Below the pieces are notes generated by a model that saw nothing but the letters and a program-made list of their open reading frames with translations, was not told the DNA's origin and made no database searches. From NCBI GenBank assembly GCA_002403515.1, contig DHHZ01000127.1, positions 1 to 64,000 of the forward strand: a stretch of 64,000 nucleotides of DNA, read 5' to 3'. The position numbers and the translations under genes are program-made. Shown here one piece after another: positions 17,573 through 25,564 of this stretch. Each line of letters starts with the position of its first letter. Position 1 is the stretch's first letter. The DNA comes from Legionellales bacterium UBA4759. Lineage in GTDB: Bacteria; Pseudomonadota; Gammaproteobacteria; Legionellales; Legionellaceae.

Positions 17573-18858
17573 TGGAAAAGCGTCGAGTGGCTGTGACAGG
17601 CCTTGGGGCAATTTGCCCAATCGGAAATAATGTATCTGAAATGTGGAACAACTTGCTTGCAGGCGTTTGTGGTGTTGATTACATTTCGCAATTTGATGCC
17701 AGTGCTTTCCCAACACGTATTGCAGCTGAAATTAAAAATTTCAAACCGACTTATCCGAATGCTCAAAAACTTCAAAAAGTTCTTTTAGGTTTTACCGCTT
17801 TTGCAATGGAAGCAGCTCACCAGGCTTTTGAAGACTCAGGGTTAAAAGTTTCAGATCCTAAGCAATTTGGTATTGTTGCTGGTTGCGGGATGATGACTGC
17901 TGAATTTGATTATTTGCAACGTTTTGAAAAAACAATTTGCCAAGATGGTGAGATTTTTTGGAATCGCTTACAAGAAGAAAAAGCCAATTTCTATCAACAA
18001 CAAGATTTTGCGAAAACCACCTCAAACGCAGGTCTTGCTGCTTTAATTCAGGCTTTTGGTGCCAAGGGCTATGCAACAGCTGTGCATACTGCTTGTGCAT
18101 CTAGTGGACAAGCCTTGGGCCTGGCTTTGCAAGCTATTCGTCGCGGTGAAGCAACACAAATTTTAGCTGGTGGCTTTGATTCTATGATTCATCCTTTAGG
18201 ATTGTCTAGTTTTTGCCTATTGGGTGCTTTATCAACTGACAACGATGATCCGGAAAATGCAAGCCGACCATTCGATGGCACACGTCATGGTTTCGTATTG
18301 GGTGAAGGTGCAGCATTTTTAATGTTAGAGGAATGGGAGAGCGCCGTTGCACGTGGTGCAAAAATTTATGCTGAAATCGCCGGGGAAGGAAATAGTTTGA
18401 GTGCATATCGAATTACTGATTCTCATCCCAATGGTGATGGTGCAATTCAAGCCATTAAGCAAGCCCTTCGGGATGCTGGTGTGACCTCACAAGATGTGGA
18501 TTATATCAATGCCCATGGCACCTCAACCAAGATGAATGATTTAAGTGAAACCAACGCGATTAAAGCAGTATTTGGCGAGCGAGCTTATCAAATCCCAGTG
18601 AGCTCCACCAAGGCCCAAACAGGCCATTTAATTGCTGCGGCTGGTGCGCTGGAAGCTGTCATTACAGTTAAAGCTATTGAAAATGGTATCGCGCCCATGA
18701 CAGCACATTTAAAGACTCCTGATCCGGAATGCGATCTAGACTATGTTGTTGAAGGACCACGTGAAAAGTCGATAGGTGTTGCATTAAGTAATTCATTTGG
18801 TTTTGGTGGTTCAAACAGTAGCTTACTGTTTAAGCATCCGGCATGGAGACAACGATAA
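17572..18858 (+). CDS. Beta-ketoacyl-ACP synthase (FabF-type, active-site complete)
   Basis: A 428-residue ketosynthase of the FabF/KAS II fold that condenses malonyl-ACP with an acyl chain. The catalytic triad is complete: Cys175 in HTACASSGQAL, His315 in NAHGTSTKMND and His352 in KAQTGHLIAAAG. The N-terminal start RRVAVTGLGAICPIGN is typical. It overlaps the dehydratase upstream by one base and the second ketosynthase downstream by one base (TAATG at both junctions), which points to tightly coupled synthesis. As the active member of a ketosynthase pair it probably elongates the chain destined for the LpxL-type acyltransferase at the end of the cluster. Confidence 0.9.
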   Translation: MEKRRVAVTGLGAICPIGNNVSEMWNNLLAGVCGVDYISQFDASAFPTRIAAEIKNFKPTYPNAQKLQKVLLGFTAFAMEAAHQAFEDSGLKVSDPKQFGIVAGCGMMTAEFDYLQRFEKTICQDGEIFWNRLQEEKANFYQQQDFAKTTSNAGLAALIQAFGAKGYATAVHTACASSGQALGLALQAIRRGEATQILAGGFDSMIHPLGLSSFCLLGALSTDNDDPENASRPFDGTRHGFVLGEGAAFLMLEEWESAVARGAKIYAEIAGEGNSLSAYRITDSHPNGDGAIQAIKQALRDAGVTSQDVDYINAHGTSTKMNDLSETNAIKAVFGERAYQIPVSSTKAQTGHLIAAAGALEAVITVKAIENGIAPMTAHLKTPDPECDLDYVVEGPREKSIGVALSNSFGFGGSNSSLLFKHPAWRQR

Positions 18859-20126
18859 TGACAGTTTATATTACCGGTTATTCAGCGCTTAGCGCAGGTG
18901 GTCATGATGTAGATGCGCACTGGTCTGCCCTTATGGCAGGTGAAAGCAAAATTGCAAATAGCCAAGAATATCAGTTAGAGGGCTGGACCAATCAATTGGC
19001 CGGTGAAATTCGTGACTTCAATTGGAATAGAGCTTTACCTGATCGAAAATTAATGAAGGTCATTTCAAAACAAGACGTTATGGGTTTGTATGCTGCATTT
19101 CAGGCAGCTGATCATTGTGGTTTAACCGATTTCTTAAAATCAGCCACTGAACAAGACATTGAGTTATGCGATAGAACTGGTGTATTTGTAGGCTCGCCTG
19201 GCAATAAATATTTTCAGCAATATGATTTTTTATCCTTGGTTGGTCAGGCTCAAGGTGATATGAAACACTTTGCCAATCATTTATTTGAATCGGTACATCC
19301 CATGTGGTTACTTAGAATTCTACCCAATAATGTTTTGGCTTATACTGGCATACAACTCAATTGTAAGGGCATCAACCACAATATTACCAATCATGCCGTT
19401 GGTGGTATGCAGGCCTTAATTGAAGCCTATTGGGCGATTGAAACAGGCCAGGCGGATAGAGTAATTATTGTTGCTTATGATATTGGTACAGAACCGCAGG
19501 CTCGTTTTTATTATGAGCAATTGGGTGTATTGAGTGAAAAAGGAATTGCGCCTTTTGCAAAGCATCATGATGGTACAGTATTGGCTGAGGGTGCTGCTGC
19601 AATTGTGCTAGAAAATCAAGCCAGTGTCGAAGCCCGTGGTGTGAAACCTTTGGCAAAACTGTTAGGGGGGCTTTATCGAACTGAAGGGGCTGGTTTATTC
19701 TCACTACAAGATGATGGAGAACCACTGGCGGATGTGATGAATCAAGCCTTAAATAACTTAGCACTCAATCATCAAGATTTAGAATTTGTAGTCGCTCATG
19801 GCAATGGTAACCAAAAATCCGATACTTCGGAAGCCCGTGCTTTAGCACTTTCATTTGGTGAAAAAAATATACCTGTGACCGCTTATAAATGGTTGATGGG
19901 ACATTCATTAACTGCTGCAGGTTTATTGGATGTGGTTTTAACTGTGAAAGCTTTACAAGAAAAAACAATACCAGCTGTGCATCAGCATGAGTTGGCAACC
20001 AGTTGTCAATCCATTGATTTGGTTTCTCAATCACGTGATATTCAAGAAAAAAATACAAAAGCAATGATTATTAATCGTGGTTTTGCTAGTATGAATGCAG
20101 TAGCAATCATTGAAGCTTGTGAATAA
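18858..20126 (+). CDS. Ketosynthase homologue lacking the active-site cysteine
   Basis: A 422-residue KAS fold protein. The two catalytic histidines are kept (His314 in AHGNGNQKSD, His349 in MGHSLTAAG), but the nucleophile motif reads NHAVGGMQAL with Ala180 where Cys is expected. This resembles chain-length-factor subunits, which pair with an active ketosynthase (their residue is usually Gln), or a decarboxylase-type KS. Being directly coupled to the intact KAS upstream, it most likely forms a heterodimer that sets acyl length. The frame begins at an ATG at 18843 inside the previous gene; ATG 18858, overlapping the upstream stop, fits the family start (VYITGYSALSAGG). Confidence 0.85.
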   Translation: MTVYITGYSALSAGGHDVDAHWSALMAGESKIANSQEYQLEGWTNQLAGEIRDFNWNRALPDRKLMKVISKQDVMGLYAAFQAADHCGLTDFLKSATEQDIELCDRTGVFVGSPGNKYFQQYDFLSLVGQAQGDMKHFANHLFESVHPMWLLRILPNNVLAYTGIQLNCKGINHNITNHAVGGMQALIEAYWAIETGQADRVIIVAYDIGTEPQARFYYEQLGVLSEKGIAPFAKHHDGTVLAEGAAAIVLENQASVEARGVKPLAKLLGGLYRTEGAGLFSLQDDGEPLADVMNQALNNLALNHQDLEFVVAHGNGNQKSDTSEARALALSFGEKNIPVTAYKWLMGHSLTAAGLLDVVLTVKALQEKTIPAVHQHELATSCQSIDLVSQSRDIQEKNTKAMIINRGFASMNAVAIIEACE

Positions 20127-20128
20127 TC

Positions 20129-20989
20129 ATGTCAGAAAAAAAACTTCTTGAAGATAAAATATTGGCTCGCCCTGTCAATCGATGGGGTAGTTTCATGGCA
20201 AAATTTTTACCTTATCGAAAAAAAGTCATTTTAGCCAATATTGACCAAGTCTATGGTCAAGATATTTCAAGTAAAGCTAAAAATCATCTGATGACGGCCT
20301 TTTATTCCCACTTCGGACAAATTATTCTTGAAACATTCAAATTGCGATTTTTATCAGAACAGCAATTAGAAGACAGTGTCACCATCGAAGGCTATCAACA
20401 TCTTTTGGATGTTGCTGCCAATGGCCGGGGTGTATTGGTTTTGACCGGCCATTTTGGTAACTGGGAATTTGCGCCATTGGGTGGCATATCACAATTTAAA
20501 CAATTTAAAGGTCACTTTCATTTTATTCGTAAAAGTATTGGTTTTAAGGCGTTGGAAAATATTTTATTCAAACGTTATTTTCAAGCAGGCCTTCGTATTA
20601 TCACCAAAAAAAATGCCTTGGATAAAATTTTATCTGCTCTTGAGCAAAACCATGCGGTTATTTTTGTTATGGATCAACATGCAACTTTGGCCAATAAAGA
20701 TGGTATTGCTGTTGAGTTCTTTGGGAAAAAAGCAGGTACCTATCGAAGTTTAGCGATGGTATCTTATTATGCTGATGTTCCAGTCGTGCCTGCTGCCAGT
20801 TATCGAACAGCGGATAACAAACACGTTTTAAAGTTTTTTGAACCAGTTCTATGGCAGGATGCACCAGATCCTGAACAAGCACTTTATGACAATACCTTAC
20901 GTTATAATCAAATTCTTGAACAAATCATTTTAGAACACCCCGAGCAATGGTGGTGGCTGCATAAACGCTGGAAATTGCCTGTTGATTAA
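20129..20989 (+). CDS. LpxL/HtrB-family lipid A acyltransferase
   Basis: A 286-residue acyltransferase of the lysophospholipid/lipid A late acyltransferase family. The catalytic HX4E motif is TGHFGNWEF at about residues 107-115. Later conserved segments are FVMDQHA and FFGKKAGTYRSLAMV. It starts two bases after the ketosynthase stop. In the rhizobial very-long-chain locus the last gene (lpxXL) transfers the 28-carbon hydroxy acid from AcpXL to lipid A; by position this gene should do the same with the chain made by the four preceding genes. The strong N-terminal transmembrane anchor seen in E. coli LpxL is not obvious here. Confidence 0.88.
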   Translation: MSEKKLLEDKILARPVNRWGSFMAKFLPYRKKVILANIDQVYGQDISSKAKNHLMTAFYSHFGQIILETFKLRFLSEQQLEDSVTIEGYQHLLDVAANGRGVLVLTGHFGNWEFAPLGGISQFKQFKGHFHFIRKSIGFKALENILFKRYFQAGLRIITKKNALDKILSALEQNHAVIFVMDQHATLANKDGIAVEFFGKKAGTYRSLAMVSYYADVPVVPAASYRTADNKHVLKFFEPVLWQDAPDPEQALYDNTLRYNQILEQIILEHPEQWWWLHKRWKLPVD

Positions 20990-21021
20990 GCCCTAGAGCA
21001 TCATTGCTTTACAAGCTTTTC

Positions 21022-21087
21022 TTGCAAGAAATCTTTTAAACATGTTATAAATGAGTAGTATTAAATGTTCTTAAGGATTAAGAACAT
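21022..21087 (+). promoter_or_regulatory. kdp promoter with palindromic operator and direct repeat
   Basis: TTGCAA (21022-21027) and TATAAA (21046-21051) with an 18-base spacer form a sigma-70 promoter. Just downstream is a perfect inverted repeat, arms ATGTTCTTAA (21065-21074) and TTAAGAACAT (21078-21087), centre GGA. A 14-base direct repeat ATCTTTTAAACATG occurs at 21031-21044, inside the spacer, and again at 21086-21099. The palindrome is well placed for a repressor acting near the start site, or it may fold in the leader RNA. Confidence 0.65.
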
Positions 21088-21114
21088 CTTTTAAACATGC
21101 ACAAGGATTGTATC

Positions 21115-21222
21115 ATGTTCAATAACGATTTAGTGACATTGCTTGTTTTGGGCTGTGTGATTATTGCGAGCAAATTGGTCATCAAGGGATTGCAAATGCT
21201 GTCTGAGGAAAAACCACGATGA
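21115..21222 (+). CDS. 35-residue small membrane peptide before kdpF
   Basis: A short ORF with an AAGGA ribosome binding site a suitable distance before ATG 21115. It encodes 35 residues with one hydrophobic segment (LVTLLVLGCVIIASKLVI) and a charged C-terminus ending SEEKPR. Its stop overlaps the kdpF start (ATGA at 21219-21222), so it looks translationally coupled to kdpF. It is not KdpF itself. It may be an additional small subunit or a leader peptide for the kdp operon; no family was recognised. Confidence 0.6.
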   Translation: MFNNDLVTLLVLGCVIIASKLVIKGLQMLSEEKPR

Positions 21223-21296
21223 GTCTATCCATGTTTGGGTTGGTTTTGGTTTTTGGTTACTTAGTTTATGCTTTATTTCGACCAGATGAATTTTAA
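21219..21296 (+). CDS. kdpF: KdpF, small subunit of the K+-transporting ATPase
   Basis: A 25-residue hydrophobic peptide (FGLVLVFGYLVYALFRPDEF at the end) with the typical KdpF pattern of one membrane segment followed by YLxYALxRPExF. KdpF stabilises the KdpABC complex in the inner membrane. It is overlapped at its start by the preceding short ORF and lies six bases before kdpA. Confidence 0.85.
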   Translation: MSLSMFGLVLVFGYLVYALFRPDEF

Positions 21297-21302
21297 ATAA
21301 AT

Positions 21303-22922
21303 ATGATTTTTATACTACAATGGATGTTCTTAAATGGATTGGTGCTCATTGCATCATATTTCTTAGCCAACTACTTCGTCTATTTATATCGTTTTGATGA
21401 ATGTGTTTTTTCATATCAGAAAAATATAGAAAATAGATTTTTCAATTGGACTGGTCTTTACCGTGGCCCAATGGATTGGCTCACTTATTTAAAATCTTTG
21501 TTGAAATTTGAATTATTGGCTTTTTTGGCTATCTATATTCATGCCCGTTTCCAATCATTTCGAGAACCCTATTTCAAACCTGATGAAGCCTTTCAATTTG
21601 CAGCAAGCTTTGTCACCAATACCAATTGGCAAAGTATTGCAGGTGAAGTGTCTTGGGGAAATCCTTTATGGATATTTGGTGTTATTTTTAATAACTTCCA
21701 ATCGGCTGCGGTTGGTCTTTGTGTTTTAGTAGTGTTTTGTCGGGCATTCATTCGAAAAAAATTTGAAGGTATTGGCAATTTCTGGTTAGATTTGTGGCGA
21801 ACTTTTGCTTACCTTTTACTGCCTTTATCTTTTATTTTTTCTCTATTATTGGCATCTCAAGGCGTGCCCTTAAACTTCAAGCAAAATGTGGTGATACCGC
21901 AATATGATACTGCCGTGTCGCTTACGCAAAATATTCCCATGGGGCCTTATGCTGCGCATATACCTATCAAATTACTAGGTACCAATGGGGGGAGTTTTAC
22001 TCAAGCCAATGGTGCAAATCCGATAGAAAATCCAACGGCTTTTACGCAATTTTTAAGTTTGTTCATGATGCTATTGTTGCCTAGTTTTGCGTGTTTTTTA
22101 TTTGGTAATTTATCAGGCAATAAACGCGTTGGTTTTGCTGTTTGGGCCACCATGTTTACGCTCGCTAGTATTTTTATCATGAGTGCTTATTTCCTTGAAT
22201 CATCGCAAATGTTGGCTAAAGAATGGCGCATGGGAACAGAGGGTACAGTTCTTTGGAATGGGGTTATGACAGCCACCGCAACAGGCGCGAATGCTGGCAT
22301 ATTAGATGAGCTTCAGCCTTTAAGCACAGGCGCATATTTATTTTTAATGAATATTGGAGAAATTGCTTTTGGCGGCTTAGGGATGGGATTGATAAACTTA
22401 ATCATGGTATTTATTTTAAGTGCTTTCATCATGAATCTTTTAACGGGGTGCTCAGCCAGTTTTTTAAGAAAGAAAATACCTTTAAATGCAATTAAATTGG
22501 CCATGTTTTATATCATCTTTTGTCCTTGCTTAATTTTAATTGGTTTAATGATTGTATTTACCCTTGGACAATTTAATGAGGTTTCGCCCTATAGTATTTC
22601 AACTTGGTGGTATGCCATTTCCAGTTGGGTGCAAAATAATGGAAGTGCTTTTTATGCCAACGCACCTCATGGCATGTTGATGAACTATTTTAGTGGCTTG
22701 ATGATGATTTTAGGTCGTTTTGTTCCCATGATGATAGTGATAACTATTGCAGGTATTTTAAAACGAGAAAACTTTCTAGAATCTCATCAAGAAGCATTTA
22801 GGGTGGATAGTATTTTATTTTGCACCGTCAGTATGGTGGTGATTTTAATCGTTACTCTTCTGGCATTTTTACCACTATGGAGTTTTGGACCACTTGCCGG
22901 TCAAGTTTTGTTAAAGGGATAA
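21303..22922 (+). CDS. kdpA: Potassium-transporting ATPase subunit A
   Basis: KdpA is the channel-like, K+-selective subunit of the high-affinity Kdp pump. The 539-residue product is close to the usual 557 and spans the membrane about ten times. The pore-loop segments SFVTNTNWQS, GTNGGSFTQANGANPIENPT and IAFGGLGMGL are recognisable. Two deviations stand out. The second filter reads TNGGS where TNGGG is usual. The third, normally ending VNxMHDSxxP, reads ATGANAGILDELQP. K+ selectivity or affinity may therefore differ from E. coli KdpA, which is inference. It begins the structural part of kdpFABC with kdpB six bases downstream. Confidence 0.95.
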   Translation: MIFILQWMFLNGLVLIASYFLANYFVYLYRFDECVFSYQKNIENRFFNWTGLYRGPMDWLTYLKSLLKFELLAFLAIYIHARFQSFREPYFKPDEAFQFAASFVTNTNWQSIAGEVSWGNPLWIFGVIFNNFQSAAVGLCVLVVFCRAFIRKKFEGIGNFWLDLWRTFAYLLLPLSFIFSLLLASQGVPLNFKQNVVIPQYDTAVSLTQNIPMGPYAAHIPIKLLGTNGGSFTQANGANPIENPTAFTQFLSLFMMLLLPSFACFLFGNLSGNKRVGFAVWATMFTLASIFIMSAYFLESSQMLAKEWRMGTEGTVLWNGVMTATATGANAGILDELQPLSTGAYLFLMNIGEIAFGGLGMGLINLIMVFILSAFIMNLLTGCSASFLRKKIPLNAIKLAMFYIIFCPCLILIGLMIVFTLGQFNEVSPYSISTWWYAISSWVQNNGSAFYANAPHGMLMNYFSGLMMILGRFVPMMIVITIAGILKRENFLESHQEAFRVDSILFCTVSMVVILIVTLLAFLPLWSFGPLAGQVLLKG

Positions 22923-22928
22923 TCAATT

Positions 22929-24959
22929 ATGCTCAAAAAGATAATGCGTTTGATAGGTGGCACCATCATTAAATTATCCCCACAGTATCAATTTTTTCGT
23001 CCAATCATGTTTCCTATCTATTTGATAACTATTTTCTTACTGTGTGGTAATTTAAGCTTTTTTCACTGGTCTATTTCCTTAAATTTTATGCATTTGGTGA
23101 CTATTTTAATAGCATCTACCGTCATTTTGGCATGTATTGCTGAAACTATCGCACTTAATCGCGGGGAAGATCAGGCGGAGTCTTTGAAGAAAACTCGGCA
23201 AAATTTACAAGCCAAAAAAATTAAAGAGTGTGTGCAAAATGCCTCTTATGAATTAATCAATGCTTCTGATTTACGCCTAGGCGATTGGGTATTGATTGAA
23301 GCAAACGATATGATTCCTTGTGATGGTGAAGTGGTTTTAGGCGCAGCATCTGTCAATGAAAGTGCCGTAACAGGAGAAAGTGCGCCTGTCATTCGTGAAA
23401 GTGGGGGGGATAGAACATCTGTTTTAGCAGGCACTAAAGTCATATCTGATTGGATTATTGTAAAAGTTGGTACAGAGCCAGGACATGGTTTTGTTGACCA
23501 AATGATTGATATGGTCGAAGGTGCAAAACGCCAAAAAATGCCTTCTGAGTTAATGTTAACCTCATTTTTGGCAGCCATGACTGCATTATTGATATGGGTT
23601 TGTGCAAGTATTTATCCATTGTTAGATCCCAATGCCCATCGTGCCACAGTAGATTTAAATCTTGTTGCTATTATTGCTTTATTTGTTTGTCTAGCACCCA
23701 CCACCATTGGAGGCTTGTTACCTGCAATTTCTATTGCAGGCCTTGTTCGAATGTTTAATATCAATGTCATTGCAATATCTGGGATTGCAGTGGAGGCGGC
23801 GGGCAATGTTGGTATACTCATTTTAGATAAAACAGGAACCATCACTTTAGGTAATCGGCAAGCAACCGAATTAAGACCTGCTGAAGGGATATCTGTATCC
23901 CAATTGGCAGAGGTTGCATTGTTAACTTCATTTCATGATGAAACAGCTGAAGGACGAAGTATTGTGAAATTGTGTGAGGAGAAATGCCTGAATGCCGTAA
24001 AGATTGGCGAAAATCAAGAAATTCATTTTATTCCTTTTACTGCAGAAACCAGAATGAGTGGTGCAGTTTTAAAAGACAGACAACTTCGAAAAGGTGCCTC
24101 ACACGCAATTCAAGAATATTTAAAAACTTTTTCAGCTGAAATTCCAAAAGATGTTTTAAATCAAATTGATGACGTTTCCCGACAAGGTGGAACACCTTTG
24201 GTGGTGACAGAAAATGCAATGGTTTTAGGTATTGTAGTCTTAAAAGATGTGATTAAAACTTCTTTGAAAGAACGTTTTGCAGAGTTTAGGAAATTGGGGG
24301 TACGTACCATTATGGTCACAGGCGATAACCCTCTAACTGCCGCAGCAATTGCTGCAGAGGCTGGTGTTGATGATTTTCTAGCCAATGCAAAACCACAAAA
24401 TAAATTGGATTTAATTCGACAATATCAAGAAAGTGGTTATTTGGTGGCTATGACAGGTGACGGTACAAACGATGCGCCGGCATTAGCTCAAGCCGATGTT
24501 GGTCTGGCCATGAATAATGGTACGCAAGCCGCTAAGGAAGCTGGAAATCTTATTGATTTAGACTCAGATCCTACAAAACTGATTGATATTATTTATGCGG
24601 GGAAAATATTAATGATGACCCGAGGAGCACTAACCACCTTTAGTATTTGTAATGATATTGCAAAGTATTTCGCATTATTACCCGTGATACTTGCAAGCCT
24701 ATATCCGCAATTAAAGGTTTTAAATATCATGCATTTGACCAGTCCTTCGCGTGCAATTATATCTGCATTAATTGCAAATGTTTTATTGATGTTAATGGTT
24801 GTTCCGTTGGCGCTCAAAGGAATCCATTATCAAGGTCAATCGCCCAAAGCCATTTTGAAAAAGAATTTGATGTATTATGGAGTGGGGGGCGTGATCATGC
24901 CATTTGTGATGATTAAAGCTTTAGATTCCTTGTTTGCGAATTTAGGATGGTTGCTATGA
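22929..24959 (+). CDS. kdpB: Potassium-transporting ATPase subunit B
   Basis: KdpB is the P-type ATPase subunit that energises K+ uptake. At 676 residues it is full length. The actuator motif is SVNESAVTGESAPV (TGES intact), the phosphorylation loop DKTGTITLGN, and the hinge GDGTNDAPALAQADVG. All standard catalytic residues are present, in contrast to the degenerate P-type ATPase relative at 4630-6954. The stop overlaps the kdpC start (ATGA), consistent with coupled translation of the complex. Confidence 0.97.
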   Translation: MLKKIMRLIGGTIIKLSPQYQFFRPIMFPIYLITIFLLCGNLSFFHWSISLNFMHLVTILIASTVILACIAETIALNRGEDQAESLKKTRQNLQAKKIKECVQNASYELINASDLRLGDWVLIEANDMIPCDGEVVLGAASVNESAVTGESAPVIRESGGDRTSVLAGTKVISDWIIVKVGTEPGHGFVDQMIDMVEGAKRQKMPSELMLTSFLAAMTALLIWVCASIYPLLDPNAHRATVDLNLVAIIALFVCLAPTTIGGLLPAISIAGLVRMFNINVIAISGIAVEAAGNVGILILDKTGTITLGNRQATELRPAEGISVSQLAEVALLTSFHDETAEGRSIVKLCEEKCLNAVKIGENQEIHFIPFTAETRMSGAVLKDRQLRKGASHAIQEYLKTFSAEIPKDVLNQIDDVSRQGGTPLVVTENAMVLGIVVLKDVIKTSLKERFAEFRKLGVRTIMVTGDNPLTAAAIAAEAGVDDFLANAKPQNKLDLIRQYQESGYLVAMTGDGTNDAPALAQADVGLAMNNGTQAAKEAGNLIDLDSDPTKLIDIIYAGKILMMTRGALTTFSICNDIAKYFALLPVILASLYPQLKVLNIMHLTSPSRAIISALIANVLLMLMVVPLALKGIHYQGQSPKAILKKNLMYYGVGGVIMPFVMIKALDSLFANLGWLL

Positions 24960-25564
24960 ATGGACGTTTTTTTAAAGATTTTATGAGTGAATGGGTTCCC
25001 ATGCTAAAGCTTTGGTTTGTCATGCTTTTTGTCATCCTAATGATGTACGTCATGCCCGCAACCATTTTTTCACATCTTTTCTTTTATCAAAAAGCCCGTG
25101 GGAGTTTTATTCATCTTCATCATCAAACCATTGGGTCAAGCTTGTATGGTCAAAGTTTTTCCAGTCGTAAATATTTTTGGGGCCGACCTTCTATAACCTC
25201 ATACCAAACAGATTTAGTGGATGAAAAAGATATTCATTGGGTTGGTGATAATTTCTGGAAAGATTTTGAAAAAAAACAGAAATTATACTGGCAGCAACAA
25301 GGGGTAAGTTCAGCGCCTGAAGAGTTGCTTTTTCCATCCTCTTCACAAGTTGACCCCCATGTATCTTTACAGGCCATTGAATTGCAGGTACCCAGAATTC
25401 TTCAAGAAAGACAAATCTCAGAACAAGCATTGAGAACATTAATTGAGAAAAATACTGAAAAACCTTTTTTATGGTTATTTGGTCAAACCCGGGTCAACGT
25501 TTTAAAATTAAATGTTGCATTAGACCAATATTCGGAAATCAATCATGGAACGACGAACCCCTGA
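24956..25564 (+). CDS. kdpC: Potassium-transporting ATPase subunit C
   Basis: KdpC is a single-span subunit that assists KdpB nucleotide binding. The 202-residue product has one N-terminal membrane segment (LWFVMLFVILMMYVMPATIF). The periplasm/cytoplasm-facing domain carries the family motifs QSFSSRKYFWGRPS and VDPHVSLQAIELQVPRI. ATG 24956 overlaps the kdpB stop; an ATG at 24947 would add three residues. The 3' end overlaps kdpD by 20 bases. Confidence 0.93.
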   Translation: MNGRFFKDFMSEWVPMLKLWFVMLFVILMMYVMPATIFSHLFFYQKARGSFIHLHHQTIGSSLYGQSFSSRKYFWGRPSITSYQTDLVDEKDIHWVGDNFWKDFEKKQKLYWQQQGVSSAPEELLFPSSSQVDPHVSLQAIELQVPRILQERQISEQALRTLIEKNTEKPFLWLFGQTRVNVLKLNVALDQYSEINHGTTNP

